Of a DNA stretch of 28,200 nt, positions 1 to 7,099 are shown in pieces. This DNA is from Eubacterium sp. CAG:786 (GTDB lineage: Bacteria > Bacillota > Clostridia > Oscillospirales > Ruminococcaceae). The number at the start of each line of letters is the position of its first letter. Position 1 is the first letter of the stretch. The DNA lies in NCBI GenBank assembly GCA_000432175.1, contig HF989433.1, positions 12,934 to 41,133 on the forward strand, written 5' to 3'. The notes under the pieces were generated by a model. It made no database searches. It saw only the letters and a program-made list of their open reading frames with translations, and was not told the origin of the DNA. The position numbers and the translations under genes are program-made.

Positions 1-492
1 ACCGCTGCGGAATGCGCGGGCGCCGACGTGGATAAATGCCTTGCCGCCCTCCCGGATTTCAGGGGGCTGGAACACCGGCTGGAATATGTTGACACGATAA
101 ACGGCGTGGAATACATCAACGACAGCATCTGCACCATTCCCGAGGCTGCGATAGCGGCTGTAAAGGCGTTCCCCGACGGCGCGGACTGCGTTATTCTCGG
201 TGGAATGGAGCGCAATATACCCTATGACAAGCTTGCGGATTTCCTGAACACCGGTTACGTGAAAAACGTGATACTGCTGCCGGACAGCGGCTACCGGGTC
301 GGCGACATGATAACCTCCCCCATGGTGAACAAAATTCGCGTGAGCGACCTGCCCGAAGCGGTAAAGGCTGCGGCCGCAGTCTCAAAGAAGCGCGTTATTC
401 TCTGCCCGGCTGCGGCAAGCTACGGCTTCTACAAGAACTTCGAGGAACGCGGACGGCATTTCAAGGAGCTTGTGAGCGCGCTGAAAAAGTGA
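1..492 (+). CDS. murD: MurD-family muramoyl-alanine-glutamate ligase, 3' part
   Basis: This is the C-terminal part of a cytoplasmic Mur ligase that adds glutamate to UDP-MurNAc-L-alanine in peptidoglycan synthesis; the reading frame is open to the left edge, so the start lies outside the window. About 164 residues are visible. The stretch HRLEYV..INGVEYINDSICTIPEA matches the start of the Mur ligase C-terminal domain, and CPAAASYGFYKNFEERG matches the conserved MurD C-terminal motif that contacts the substrate glutamate. The usual MurD motif NDSKATN reads NDSICTI here, so the common lysine is isoleucine, and the usual SPACAS is CPAAAS. This divergence could mark a MurD2-like subfamily (L-glutamate adding) or simply a divergent MurD. 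The family is clear, the subfamily is not. A hairpin terminator follows 14 bases after the stop. Confidence 0.85.
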   Translation, partial: TAAECAGADVDKCLAALPDFRGLEHRLEYVDTINGVEYINDSICTIPEAAIAAVKAFPDGADCVILGGMERNIPYDKLADFLNTGYVKNVILLPDSGYRVGDMITSPMVNKIRVSDLPEAVKAAAAVSKKRVILCPAAASYGFYKNFEERGRHFKELVSALKK

Positions 493-505
493 ATTCAGCT
501 GAATT

Positions 506-545
506 CCCCGTTGGTCTTAGGACTGACGGGGTTCTGCTTTTCCCT
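506..545 (+). terminator. Rho-independent terminator after the MurD gene
   Basis: An 11-bp stem (positions 506-516 with 521-531, including two G-T wobbles) closes a TTAG loop and is followed by a T-rich stretch. It separates the MurD gene from the cas5 promoter region. Confidence 0.75.
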
Positions 546-734
546 GTACAAAAAAACATCAGACTAACCAGATGTTCTGTGCAAAATAACGAACTACAAA
601 ATATGTCAAAGCAGCACTATTACCAAATAATTGTAATGAATATTGTCAAATAAACACAAGAAAAACGCTGATTGCGTGTGGCTGCTCGTTTTTCCTGTTT
701 TTTCATTAAAAAAACGATTTGTTCAAGTGCTGCA
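546..734. other. AT-rich intergenic stretch upstream of cas5
   Basis: No gene is seen here. The stretch holds short inverted repeats: AACATC near 555 with GATGTT near 572, and GAAAAACG near 660 with CGTTTTTC near 687. They may be regulatory or may be chance in AT-rich DNA. No CRISPR repeat-spacer pattern is present. Confidence 0.4.
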
Positions 735-763
735 TTGAAAACAGCCGGCATGAGTGGTAAAAT
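735..763 (+). promoter_or_regulatory. Promoter of the cas5-cas7 operon
   Basis: TTGAAA at 735-740 and TAAAAT at 758-763 are separated by 17 bases. Transcription would begin near 770, about ten bases before the GTG start of cas5. This rules against the upstream in-frame GTG at 754 as the start. Confidence 0.65.
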
Positions 764-780
764 ATCATGGGGTGAAAACA

Positions 781-1482
781 GTGCAGCACAAGAATATTAT
801 AGAGCTTGAAGTCGCCGGAAAATACGCCATGTTCACCGGTCCGGAATACAGGGGCGTTGTGAGGAGCCTTTCCGTGCCGACGTATGAGGCAGTCAGGGGA
901 ATTCTCCGCGCCGTCTACTGGAAGCCTACCTTCATTTGGGTGGCAGACGAGGTGCGGGTGATGAATGCGATAAGCACCGAGCGCTATCCGGTGAACTCAA
1001 GATACCGTGGGAAATACGAGCAGGAGCGCCTTAAAGACGTCCGCTATCAGATACGCGCGCATTTCGTCTGGAATGAAAACCGGCCGGAATTCACCGCGGA
1101 CCGCGACGAGGACAAGCATTTCCGCATTGCGCTGCGCAGCATTTCAAAAGGAGGCAGGTTCCCGGTTTACCTTGGCACTGCGGAATGCCCCGGAGAGGTG
1201 CGTGCGGTTCGTTTTGGCAGCGGCGAGGGAGCATATGATAATTCCGGCGTGACTGATTTCGGCGAGATGTATCACGGTGTTACCTACCCGGACGAGGGCT
1301 GGGACGAGCGCACCCGCAGCAGCGTTTCAAGGCGATACTGGCACTGTATAATGAACGACGGGGTAATACGTTTCGCTCCCCCCGAGGAATGCCGCTCGGT
1401 TTTTGTCAGAAATGCGGAAGCGAAGAGGTTCACAAATAAAGATACAGAGGGTGAAGTCAGTGCAGCTGGAACACAGAATTGA
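781..1482 (+). CDS. cas5c: Type I-C Cas5 (Cas5d) crRNA-processing endoribonuclease homologue
   Basis: In type I-C systems Cas5 replaces Cas6: it cuts the CRISPR repeat hairpin and stays bound to the crRNA 5' handle in Cascade. Family features seen are the GKYAMFT start, VPTYEAVRGIL, the YWKPTFIWV segment, DEVRVMNAI, and DKHFRIALRSISKGG followed by LGTAECPG. Counting from the GTG at 781, Y46 (YWKP), K112 and H113 correspond to the Tyr-Lys-His catalytic set known from Bacillus halodurans Cas5d, so the active site looks intact. The length of 233 residues is normal. The GTG at 781 is preferred: GGGGTGA lies at 769-775 and the promoter leaves no room for earlier starts. The gene overlaps cas7 by 23 bases, implying translational coupling. 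No cas8, cas3, cas1, cas2, cas4 or array is visible in the window. Confidence 0.88.
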   Translation: MQHKNIIELEVAGKYAMFTGPEYRGVVRSLSVPTYEAVRGILRAVYWKPTFIWVADEVRVMNAISTERYPVNSRYRGKYEQERLKDVRYQIRAHFVWNENRPEFTADRDEDKHFRIALRSISKGGRFPVYLGTAECPGEVRAVRFGSGEGAYDNSGVTDFGEMYHGVTYPDEGWDERTRSSVSRRYWHCIMNDGVIRFAPPEECRSVFVRNAEAKRFTNKDTEGEVSAAGTQN

Positions 1483-2251
1483 TTTTATGGGGCTGATATC
1501 CGTCAGCGGCGCCGACCCCAACGGCGACCCGCGCCATGCGGGAATTCCGCGCACAGACAGCGACGGCTGCGGGGTGATATCCCCGGTGTGCATTAAGCGG
1601 AAGCTGCGCGACAGGCTGTCAGAAATGGGTGAGGACATTCTCATTTCACCACCGGAATTCAATGGCGATACGCTGGCAAAAAGGGCGTCAGAAATAGCAC
1701 CGGGTGGCGATTATGCAGCCCGGGCATGCAGAAAGTGGTATGATGTGCGGGCGTTCGGGCAGGTGTTCGCATTCCCCGGAGTGCGCTGCCCCGGGGTACG
1801 GGGTGCGGTCACGGTGCAGGCTGCGTACAGCGTCAGTCCGGTGGAGATCGTCAGCATGGGGATAACGCGGTGCATAAATTCCGCAGGGGACAGCCGCAGC
1901 GGTTCTGTCGGAACTCTGCATATGGTGAAATACGGGCTGTACGTACTGAAAGGCTCTGTGAATGCATTCGCGGCTGAAAAGACCGGGTTCACTAAAGAGG
2001 ACGCAGAGAAGCTGAAAACGGCGCTGCTGCATATTTTCGACAACGACTGTTCCGCTTCGCGCCCTGCCGGCTCGATGGAAATGAAGCGGCTTTACTGGTG
2101 GGAGAATAACAGCAGGTACGGTGATGTTTCCACGGCGAAAGTGTTTGACAGCGTGAGCGTAATTCCCGGTGTGAGCAAGCCGTCATGCTTTGCGGACTAC
2201 ATCGTCACGCATTCCCCGATAGCTGGTATGCAGCCGGAAATATTTGAGTAA
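1460..2251 (+). CDS. cas7c: Type I-C Cas7 (Csd2-type) crRNA backbone protein homologue
   Basis: Cas7 proteins polymerise along crRNA to form the Cascade backbone. The sequence has the family signatures in order: an N-terminal GADPNGDPRHAGIPR glycine/asparagine loop, CIKRKLRDRL, the KWYDVRAFGQVFAFPG core motif, GVRGAVTVQ, GLYVLKGSVNAFAAEKTGF, and FDNDCSASRPAGSMEMKRLYWWENNS. About 263 residues follow the GTG at 1460, slightly short of the usual 280-300 but with all recognisable blocks. That start is preferred over 1403 because GAGGGTGA at 1447-1454 is well placed and the homology begins right after it. The translation start resembles that of cas5 (GGGTGAA, then GTGCAGC), which suggests matched expression. 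A strong terminator follows, so the operon holds only these two genes. Confidence 0.88.
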   Translation: MQLEHRIDFMGLISVSGADPNGDPRHAGIPRTDSDGCGVISPVCIKRKLRDRLSEMGEDILISPPEFNGDTLAKRASEIAPGGDYAARACRKWYDVRAFGQVFAFPGVRCPGVRGAVTVQAAYSVSPVEIVSMGITRCINSAGDSRSGSVGTLHMVKYGLYVLKGSVNAFAAEKTGFTKEDAEKLKTALLHIFDNDCSASRPAGSMEMKRLYWWENNSRYGDVSTAKVFDSVSVIPGVSKPSCFADYIVTHSPIAGMQPEIFE

Positions 2252-2309
2252 CAGTTTACAGCCGCCGGGTTATTCCGGCGTGGATATCACACAGTTATGT
2301 GAAACTATT

Positions 2310-2421
2310 AGAGGGGCGCAGAATATCTGCGCCCCTCAGACTGTCGATAAAGGCACATCTGCGTCGTCAGTCTGAATATTTTTTCAATAAGTATAGAGGC
2401 GCAAATAAATTCTGCGCCCCT
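2310..2421. repeat. Two related GC-rich hairpin repeats downstream of cas7
   Basis: Copy 1 at 2310-2337 is a 12-bp perfect inverted repeat, GAGGGGCGCAGA with its complement, around ATA. Copy 2 at 2395-2421 shares AGAGG, CGCA and TCTGCGCCCCT but has an imperfect 8-bp stem. The copies start 85 bases apart with the cas7 terminator between them. They may be a duplicated intergenic element. Their position next to an orphan repeat-hairpin nuclease is noted under findings. Confidence 0.55.
2338..2386 (+). terminator. Rho-independent terminator of the cas5-cas7 operon
   Basis: CAGACTGTCGA near 2337-2347 pairs with TCGTCAGTCTG near 2365-2375 (one mismatch) and is followed by AATATTTTTT. It closes the operon before the convergent aminotransferase gene. 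Confidence 0.7.
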
Positions 2422-2459
2422 TCGTGCTATAATTTTTACGGTTGAAAAGTTGAAAGAAA

Positions 2460-3629
2460 TCAGCCCTGCAGCATATATGCGAAAATCCCCTGACGGAGCC
2501 GTTCCAGTCCGTCTAGAAGCACGCTTCTGGGACATGCGGCGTTAAGTCTGAGGAACTGCGCTCCGTTGCCGCGGTAGTGCCCTCCGGCTGAGAGGTACAG
2601 CCCCGTCTTGCTGCGTATGAATTCAGCCAGCTGGGTGGAATTCTCGGTTATTTCGCTGCAGTCCAGCCAGAAAAGATACGTCGCGTGAGACTCCACCATG
2701 TGCAGATGCGGAATGTTTTCGCTGATGAATTCCGCTGTAACGCGCCGGTTTTCTGTGATGTAAGCGCGCAGCTGATCTAGCCATTCGCCCCCGTTTGTGA
2801 ACGCCGCTATCGCCGCTGTGACTGCAAATACGTTAGGCTCTGCGCATTCATCGGTGTTCAGACCGCGCTCGGTCATGTGCTTAAGGCGTTTGTTTGCAGA
2901 GAATATCGCAGCAGTCTGCAGCCCTGCGATGTTGAATGCCTTTGTGGGGGCTATGCAGGTGACGCTGTTCATCAGGCATTTATCAGATATGGATGCGAAC
3001 GGGGTGTACTCATACCCGGGGTCGGTGAGGTCGCAGTGTATCTCGTCCGCGACGACGATGACGCTGTATTTGCTGCACAGCGAGCCTATCCGTGCGAGGG
3101 TGTCCCTGTCCCAGAGAACTCCCCCGGGGTTCTGGGGATTGCACAGGAGAAGCAGCGTGGTCTGCGGGTCCGCGAGTTTTTCCTCAAGCCCTGCGAAATC
3201 AACGCGGTATGCGCCGTTTTCGTAAAGCAGGGGACTTTCGACGATATTCCTGCCATTATTGCGAATGGAGTTGAAAAAGATATTGTACACCGGCGTCATG
3301 ACGAGCACATTTTCACCAACGGTGGTGAGTTTGCGCACTATGCTTGATATCGCGGGGACTACCCCGGTGCAGAACACCAGCCAGTCCCGCTTTATTTCAA
3401 AGCCGTGACGCGACTGCCACCACCCGGCGTACGCGGAATACCACTCGTCCGGAATGACTGTGTAGCCGAAAACGCCATGTTCCGCGCGGTTCTGTACAGC
3501 CTGGGTTATTTCGGGCGCAGTGCGGAAATCCATATCTGCCACCCACATGGGCAGTTCGTTTTCTGCAACGTCCCATTTGAGCGAGAACGTATTGCGGCGG
3601 TCAATCGGCGTATCAAAATCGTATTTCAT
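2460..3629 (-). CDS. patB: PatB/MalY-type PLP-dependent aminotransferase / cystathionine beta-lyase
   Basis: This is a cytoplasmic fold-type I PLP enzyme of the MalY/PatB subgroup, most of whose members cleave cystathionine to homocysteine, pyruvate and ammonia. Seen are the start DFDTPIDRRNTFSLKWD typical of the subgroup, MWVADMDF, CNPQNPGG at about 163-170, DEIHCD at about 195, and the PLP lysine K230 in APTKAFNIAG. The length of 389 residues is full. The start is supported by GGAGAAG just upstream. It is the last gene of a leftward operon, 10 bases after the DUF3737 gene. Whether it acts as a lyase or an aminotransferase cannot be told from sequence alone. Confidence 0.85.
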   Translation of the reverse strand: MKYDFDTPIDRRNTFSLKWDVAENELPMWVADMDFRTAPEITQAVQNRAEHGVFGYTVIPDEWYSAYAGWWQSRHGFEIKRDWLVFCTGVVPAISSIVRKLTTVGENVLVMTPVYNIFFNSIRNNGRNIVESPLLYENGAYRVDFAGLEEKLADPQTTLLLLCNPQNPGGVLWDRDTLARIGSLCSKYSVIVVADEIHCDLTDPGYEYTPFASISDKCLMNSVTCIAPTKAFNIAGLQTAAIFSANKRLKHMTERGLNTDECAEPNVFAVTAAIAAFTNGGEWLDQLRAYITENRRVTAEFISENIPHLHMVESHATYLFWLDCSEITENSTQLAEFIRSKTGLYLSAGGHYRGNGAQFLRLNAACPRSVLLDGLERLRQGIFAYMLQG

Positions 3630-3639
3630 TTTCTTCTCC

Positions 3640-4512
3640 TCAGAGGCATGAACAGGGGAGGCTGTCGCCGCGGCAGGTTATCCTTGTGCGGCAGGGGTCT
3701 ACCTTATCCTTTTCCAGAATGATTTCCTTTATGCAGTCGGCGGTTATGTTTCCGCTTGTGGGGTTCTTTATGCTGTCTATGGTGCCCGTTACCTCGGCTT
3801 CCACGTTGGAATACTCGAACGCGAGGGTGGTGTTTATCAGACGGCAGTTTTTAAGGGTGAGGTTCTGTGCGTAGCACATTCCCTGCAGACTTTCTATGGT
3901 GCAGTTCACAATGGTGAGGTTTTCGGAGTTCCAGCCGAGGTATTCACCGGAGATGAACGAGTCGTAAACGGTCACGTTGCGGCTGTTCCAGAATGCGTCC
4001 TTGCTGAGTAATTTCGAGTTGCGGATAACGATGTTCTCACCGCCGTCGAATGAGTAATTCCCGTACAGCTCCAGCCCGTCTATTTCCATGTTGCGGCTGT
4101 TCATCGCGAGGTAATCTCCCTTTGCCATGACGCTGCGCATTTTCACGCCGTCGCAGTTCCAGAGGGTTTCAGCGGCGTCCGGGAACGAAACGCGCTCCAG
4201 TGTGATATCCCTGCATCGGCGGAATGCTTTCGGGGCCTCTATCATCGTGTTTTCAGCAGTGAGGCGGTCGGTGTACCATATGCCGGCACGCGCGGTGCTG
4301 AACAGCGTGCAGTCCTTCATAAGTATGCCGCGGCTGTACCACAGGGGGTACTTCCACTTGAACATGGACTGGTAAAGTTCTATGTCCGCGCTTTCTTTCA
4401 GCGGCGACTCGCCGTCCGCGAATATCGTGTCGTAAATGCGCAGGTTCTTTCCCTGGAAGAGCGCGCGTTCACCGGTCAGGTATTCCTGCCGCAGTTCTTT
4501 TTTATTCTCCAT
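3640..4512 (-). CDS. DUF3737 family protein
   Basis: The protein of 290 residues is recognisable as DUF3737 from its start (TGERALFQGKNLRIYDTIFADGESPLKES) and its regular series of short beta-strand turns (ITLERVSF, MEIDGLELYGN, ENIVIRNSKLL, NLTIVNCTIE, NLTLKNCRLIN), which looks like a right-handed beta-helix. Its biochemical function is not known to me. No signal peptide or membrane segment is seen, so it is likely cytoplasmic. It overlaps the preceding small gene by 11 bases and has GGAGG before its start. The operon pairs it with a PatB-type enzyme under a divergent LysR regulator. Confidence 0.8.
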   Translation of the reverse strand: MENKKELRQEYLTGERALFQGKNLRIYDTIFADGESPLKESADIELYQSMFKWKYPLWYSRGILMKDCTLFSTARAGIWYTDRLTAENTMIEAPKAFRRCRDITLERVSFPDAAETLWNCDGVKMRSVMAKGDYLAMNSRNMEIDGLELYGNYSFDGGENIVIRNSKLLSKDAFWNSRNVTVYDSFISGEYLGWNSENLTIVNCTIESLQGMCYAQNLTLKNCRLINTTLAFEYSNVEAEVTGTIDSIKNPTSGNITADCIKEIILEKDKVDPCRTRITCRGDSLPCSCL

Positions 4513-4753
4513 CTTTGTCCTCCGTGCAGCAGAAGCAGTCTTTTTTCAGCTCGTGCATCAGGTAATCAAGGCAGCATATGCGGCTCTCAGTGCGGTGCAC
4601 CTCGTCCAGAAGCTGTCTGCGCTGGCGTTCCAGCAGCCTGAGCGCTGCGCAGCGGTCGTTTTTCCTTAGCGCTGCGGATATGTCATCCACTGCGGTTTTG
4701 TCGCAGCCGGCGTCCTTTAAATTCTGCAATACTTCCTGCTGTATCGTTATCAT
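4502..4753 (-). CDS. Small helical protein, unknown function
   Basis: This 83-residue product reads MITIQQEVLQNLKDAGC and continues with a charged helical region rich in leucine and arginine (ALRLLERQRRQLLDEVH) and a Cys-containing tail (DCFCCTEDKDGE). It resembles the C-terminal dimerisation helix of MerR-type regulators without a DNA-binding domain, but I do not assign a function. The start at 4753 is chosen because GGAG precedes it; the longer frame to 4792 would run through the operon leader. It is the first gene of the operon with DUF3737 and patB. Confidence 0.6.
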   Translation of the reverse strand: MITIQQEVLQNLKDAGCDKTAVDDISAALRKNDRCAALRLLERQRRQLLDEVHRTESRICCLDYLMHELKKDCFCCTEDKDGE

Positions 4754-4804
4754 AATTATACTCCGTTTTTGCTGATTTGTAAAGGGGACCAATCGCCCAT
4801 AAAC

Positions 4805-4833
4805 AGTATATCACAAGCATGACGAAATAACAA
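4805..4833 (-). promoter_or_regulatory. Promoter of the leftward small gene-DUF3737-patB operon
   Basis: On the minus strand TTGTTA (4833-4828) and TATACT (4810-4805) are 17 bases apart. An inverted repeat CAAGCAT (4814-4820) / ATGCTTG (4857-4863) spans the divergent control region and is a candidate binding site for the LysR regulator. Confidence 0.5.
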
Positions 4834-4860
4834 TTACTTATACTGAATAGCGAAATATGC

Positions 4861-4889
4861 TTGAAAAGTATGGGACAATGTGCTAAACT
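4861..4889 (+). promoter_or_regulatory. Promoter of the LysR regulator gene
   Basis: TTGAAA at 4861-4866 and TAAACT at 4884-4889 are separated by 17 bases. The -35 box overlaps the right arm of the CAAGCAT/ATGCTTG inverted repeat, which would fit autorepression. Confidence 0.5.
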
Positions 4890-4921
4890 TAAGAAAACGC
4901 TGAATACGGAGGATAAAATCA

Positions 4922-5815
4922 ATGGAAGTACGCGTTCTTGAATATTTTCTTGCAGTGGCGCGGGAACAGAGCATTTCCGGCGCGGCAGATGTGCTGCACC
5001 TTACACAGCCGACACTATCGCGGCAACTTAAGGAGCTTGAGGACGAACTTGGCAAGCAGCTGATGATCCGCGGCAGCCGCAGAATTACGCTCACCGAGGA
5101 CGGAATGCTGCTGCGCAAGCGCGCTGAGGAGATAGTGAGCCTTGTGCGCCGCACCCGCGACGAGGTGATGAACAACACTGAGGAAGCCAGTGGCGACGTA
5201 TACATCGGCGCCGGTGAAACGCGCTGCATGAGCATTTTCGCGGACGTAATGACGGATATCCGGCGTGAATGCCCGGGGATACGCTTCCACACGGTAAGCG
5301 GTGACTCAGCGGACATAATGGAGCGCCTTGACAAGGGGTTGTTCGATTTCTGCCTTATCATGGGCAATGTCGATATCTCACGTTACAACTCGCTGAGAAT
5401 ACCTGCGCGGGACGAATTCGGGCTGCTGATGCGGCGCGACTCATCGCTTGCGTCGCGGGAATACATCACGCCTGCCGACCTTGACGGAATACCGCTGATG
5501 TTCTCGCGGCAGGTGCTTATTCGCGATGATTTTGCAGACTGGCTCGGCAAGCCGACTGCAGACCTTGATATTGTGGGCAGCTACAACCTGACTTACAATG
5601 CTTCGATAATGGCGAAATCAGGGCTGTCGTACATCGTAACTCTCGACGGGCTGATAAACACTGCAGAGAGCGAACTTGTCTTCCGGCCGTTCAGACCGGC
5701 GTTCACGATAGGAATGAGCGTTATATGGAAGAAATACCAGGTGTTCAGCCGTCCCGCAGAATTGTTCCTGGAACGGCTGCGCGTGAGCATCGAAAATCAC
5801 AGCGCTCAGAGCTGA
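4922..5815 (+). CDS. LysR family transcriptional regulator
   Basis: This 297-residue protein has the LysR winged helix-turn-helix at residues 1-60 (RVLEYFLAVAREQSISGAADVLHLTQPTLSRQLKELEDELG) and a two-lobed effector-binding domain after it. It is divergent from the small gene-DUF3737-patB operon, the usual arrangement for a LysR regulator and its target, so it probably controls that operon. The effector is unknown; a sulfur or amino-acid metabolite is only a guess from patB. GGAGGA lies eight bases before the ATG. Its last 10 bases overlap the 3' end of the convergent chromate-transporter gene, leaving no room for a terminator between them. Confidence 0.88.
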   Translation: MEVRVLEYFLAVAREQSISGAADVLHLTQPTLSRQLKELEDELGKQLMIRGSRRITLTEDGMLLRKRAEEIVSLVRRTRDEVMNNTEEASGDVYIGAGETRCMSIFADVMTDIRRECPGIRFHTVSGDSADIMERLDKGLFDFCLIMGNVDISRYNSLRIPARDEFGLLMRRDSSLASREYITPADLDGIPLMFSRQVLIRDDFADWLGKPTADLDIVGSYNLTYNASIMAKSGLSYIVTLDGLINTAESELVFRPFRPAFTIGMSVIWKKYQVFSRPAELFLERLRVSIENHSAQS

Positions 5816-6372
5816 AACGCATATCCTGCCGCTATTCCCAGAACGGCTGAGATAATGATGATAAGTATCGGGTGTAGCTTTTTCACCGCGAGTAACATCA
5901 TCGCAACAAATATCACTGCTGAACACAGGAATGCGGGGCTCGTGAACACTCCCGCGCTTATTCCGAGCGGGAAGAACACAGTCTGCCCGGTGGTGACTGC
6001 AGCTGCGGCGATAAGTCCCACCACCGCTGGTTTCAGCCCGGACATGCAGCCTTTTACGGCGCGGCTTTCGCGGAATTTCTCATAGCACCTGGCGACTATC
6101 AGTATTATCACGAACGACGGTAGAACCACCCCGAAAGTGGAGCAGAAAGCCCCGAACAGCCCGGCCGTGCGCATTCCCACGAATGTTGAGATATTCACCG
6201 CGAACGGCCCCGGAGTGCTTTCACTGACGGCTATGAAGTCAACGAGTTCCGTTGAGGTGAGCCAGCCGTGGGCTTCCACCTCGTCCTGTATCAGCGGGAG
6301 CATCGCATAGCCGCCCCCGAATGTGAACGCGCCTATTTTCAGAAATGTCAGGAACAGTTCAAGGTATATCAT
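5806..6372 (-). CDS. Chromate transporter family protein, half-size, second of a pair
   Basis: The 188-residue membrane protein carries one CHR domain: FLKIGAFTFGGGYAMLPLIQ near the start, then STPGPFAVNISTFVG, followed by four or five hydrophobic segments. Short CHR proteins usually work as pairs, forming a transporter equivalent to full-length ChrA. Chromate export is known for some members; the natural substrate of most is unclear. The ATG at 6372 overlaps the stop of the partner gene in an ATGA arrangement. The frame stays open further upstream, but that part overlaps the partner out of frame. Confidence 0.8.
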   Translation of the reverse strand: MIYLELFLTFLKIGAFTFGGGYAMLPLIQDEVEAHGWLTSTELVDFIAVSESTPGPFAVNISTFVGMRTAGLFGAFCSTFGVVLPSFVIILIVARCYEKFRESRAVKGCMSGLKPAVVGLIAAAAVTTGQTVFFPLGISAGVFTSPAFLCSAVIFVAMMLLAVKKLHPILIIIISAVLGIAAGYAFQL

Positions 6373-6941
6373 TTTCTGTTCCTTTCCCGTCGCAGGGACG
6401 TGAGAAGTCCCACCAGGGCGCACAGCGCGAGGACAAGCAGCACGCTTGTATCCGTGAAAACGGCGGCTGTGAACGCAATTCCCATGAGAATATAGGAAAC
6501 CACATGCCCGGGGCACTGCCGGAACATTCCGTACAGCGCGCGGACTATCAGCGCAAGCACGCCTGCGCGAATGCCGTAGAATGCGTATTTCACTACCCTT
6601 GCTTCGCTGAATATCTGCAGAACGGACGACACCGCGATTATCACAATAAACGACGGAAGCACGACACCTAACGTTGATATCAAGGCACCGGCAGTGCCGC
6701 ATATACGATACCCGATGAAAGTCGCGGTGTTGATTGCGATAGGACCGGGAGTGCTTTCGGCGATGGCGGCTATCTCCATTATCTCATCGTCGTTTATCCA
6801 TTTATGCTTGGCTGCGGCTTCGCGCTGTATCAGCGGGAGCATTGCGTACCCGCCGCCGAAAGTGAACGCGCCAATTTTGAAAAAAGTCAGAAAAAGCGGC
6901 ATGAGCTGACTACACTCGTGGCGCGTTTTTTTGTTATCCAT
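6369..6941 (-). CDS. Chromate transporter family protein, half-size, first of a pair
   Basis: This 190-residue CHR-domain membrane protein is similar to its downstream partner: FFKIGAFTFGGGYAMLPLIQ, then ESTPGPIAINTATFIG, with hydrophobic segments to a basic end (RRERNRK). The start at 6941 is preferred because GAGGTG at 6956-6951 lies nine bases before it; the ATG at 6947 would be too close. The two genes form a translationally coupled operon with the promoter at 6964-6992. The substrate is not determinable from sequence. Confidence 0.8.
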   Translation of the reverse strand: MDNKKTRHECSQLMPLFLTFFKIGAFTFGGGYAMLPLIQREAAAKHKWINDDEIMEIAAIAESTPGPIAINTATFIGYRICGTAGALISTLGVVLPSFIVIIAVSSVLQIFSEARVVKYAFYGIRAGVLALIVRALYGMFRQCPGHVVSYILMGIAFTAAVFTDTSVLLVLALCALVGLLTSLRRERNRK

Positions 6942-6963
6942 AGACATTAACACCTCATTTGTT

Positions 6964-6992
6964 ATTTTACCACAGTCTGGCGATAATTTCAA
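6964..6992 (-). promoter_or_regulatory. Promoter of the paired CHR transporter genes
   Basis: On the minus strand TTGAAA (6992-6987) and TAAAAT (6969-6964) are 17 bases apart, followed by GAGGTG and the start of the first CHR gene. Confidence 0.6.
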
Positions 6993-7010
6993 TAGGGATA
7001 ATGTAAGCAC

Positions 7011-7040
7011 AAAAAAATACCCGGCAGTTTTCCAGCCGGG
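7011..7040 (-). terminator. Rho-independent terminator after the MATE gene
   Basis: CCCGGC at 7020-7025 pairs with GCCGGG at 7035-7040. Read on the minus strand the stem is followed by TATTTTTTTG, so it ends the MarR-MATE transcript. Confidence 0.75.
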
Positions 7041-7099
7041 CAACTTTTTTAGAGGTGACCTTTAGTAGTTGTATTTTTTCCTTTTAGCGATGAGGAATA

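Noticed and set aside
541..780. Possible CRISPR array next to cas5, because ATTGAAA (an ending typical of I-C repeats) occurs at 734-740
   Set aside because: Only one occurrence, no repeated unit, and the same bases form a good -35 box.
754..780. Earlier GTG start for cas5 at 754
   Set aside because: It lies before the predicted transcription start and lacks homology to Cas5 N-termini.
2877..3347. Forward open frame inside the patB gene
   Set aside because: Shadow frame opposite a clearly conserved PLP enzyme.
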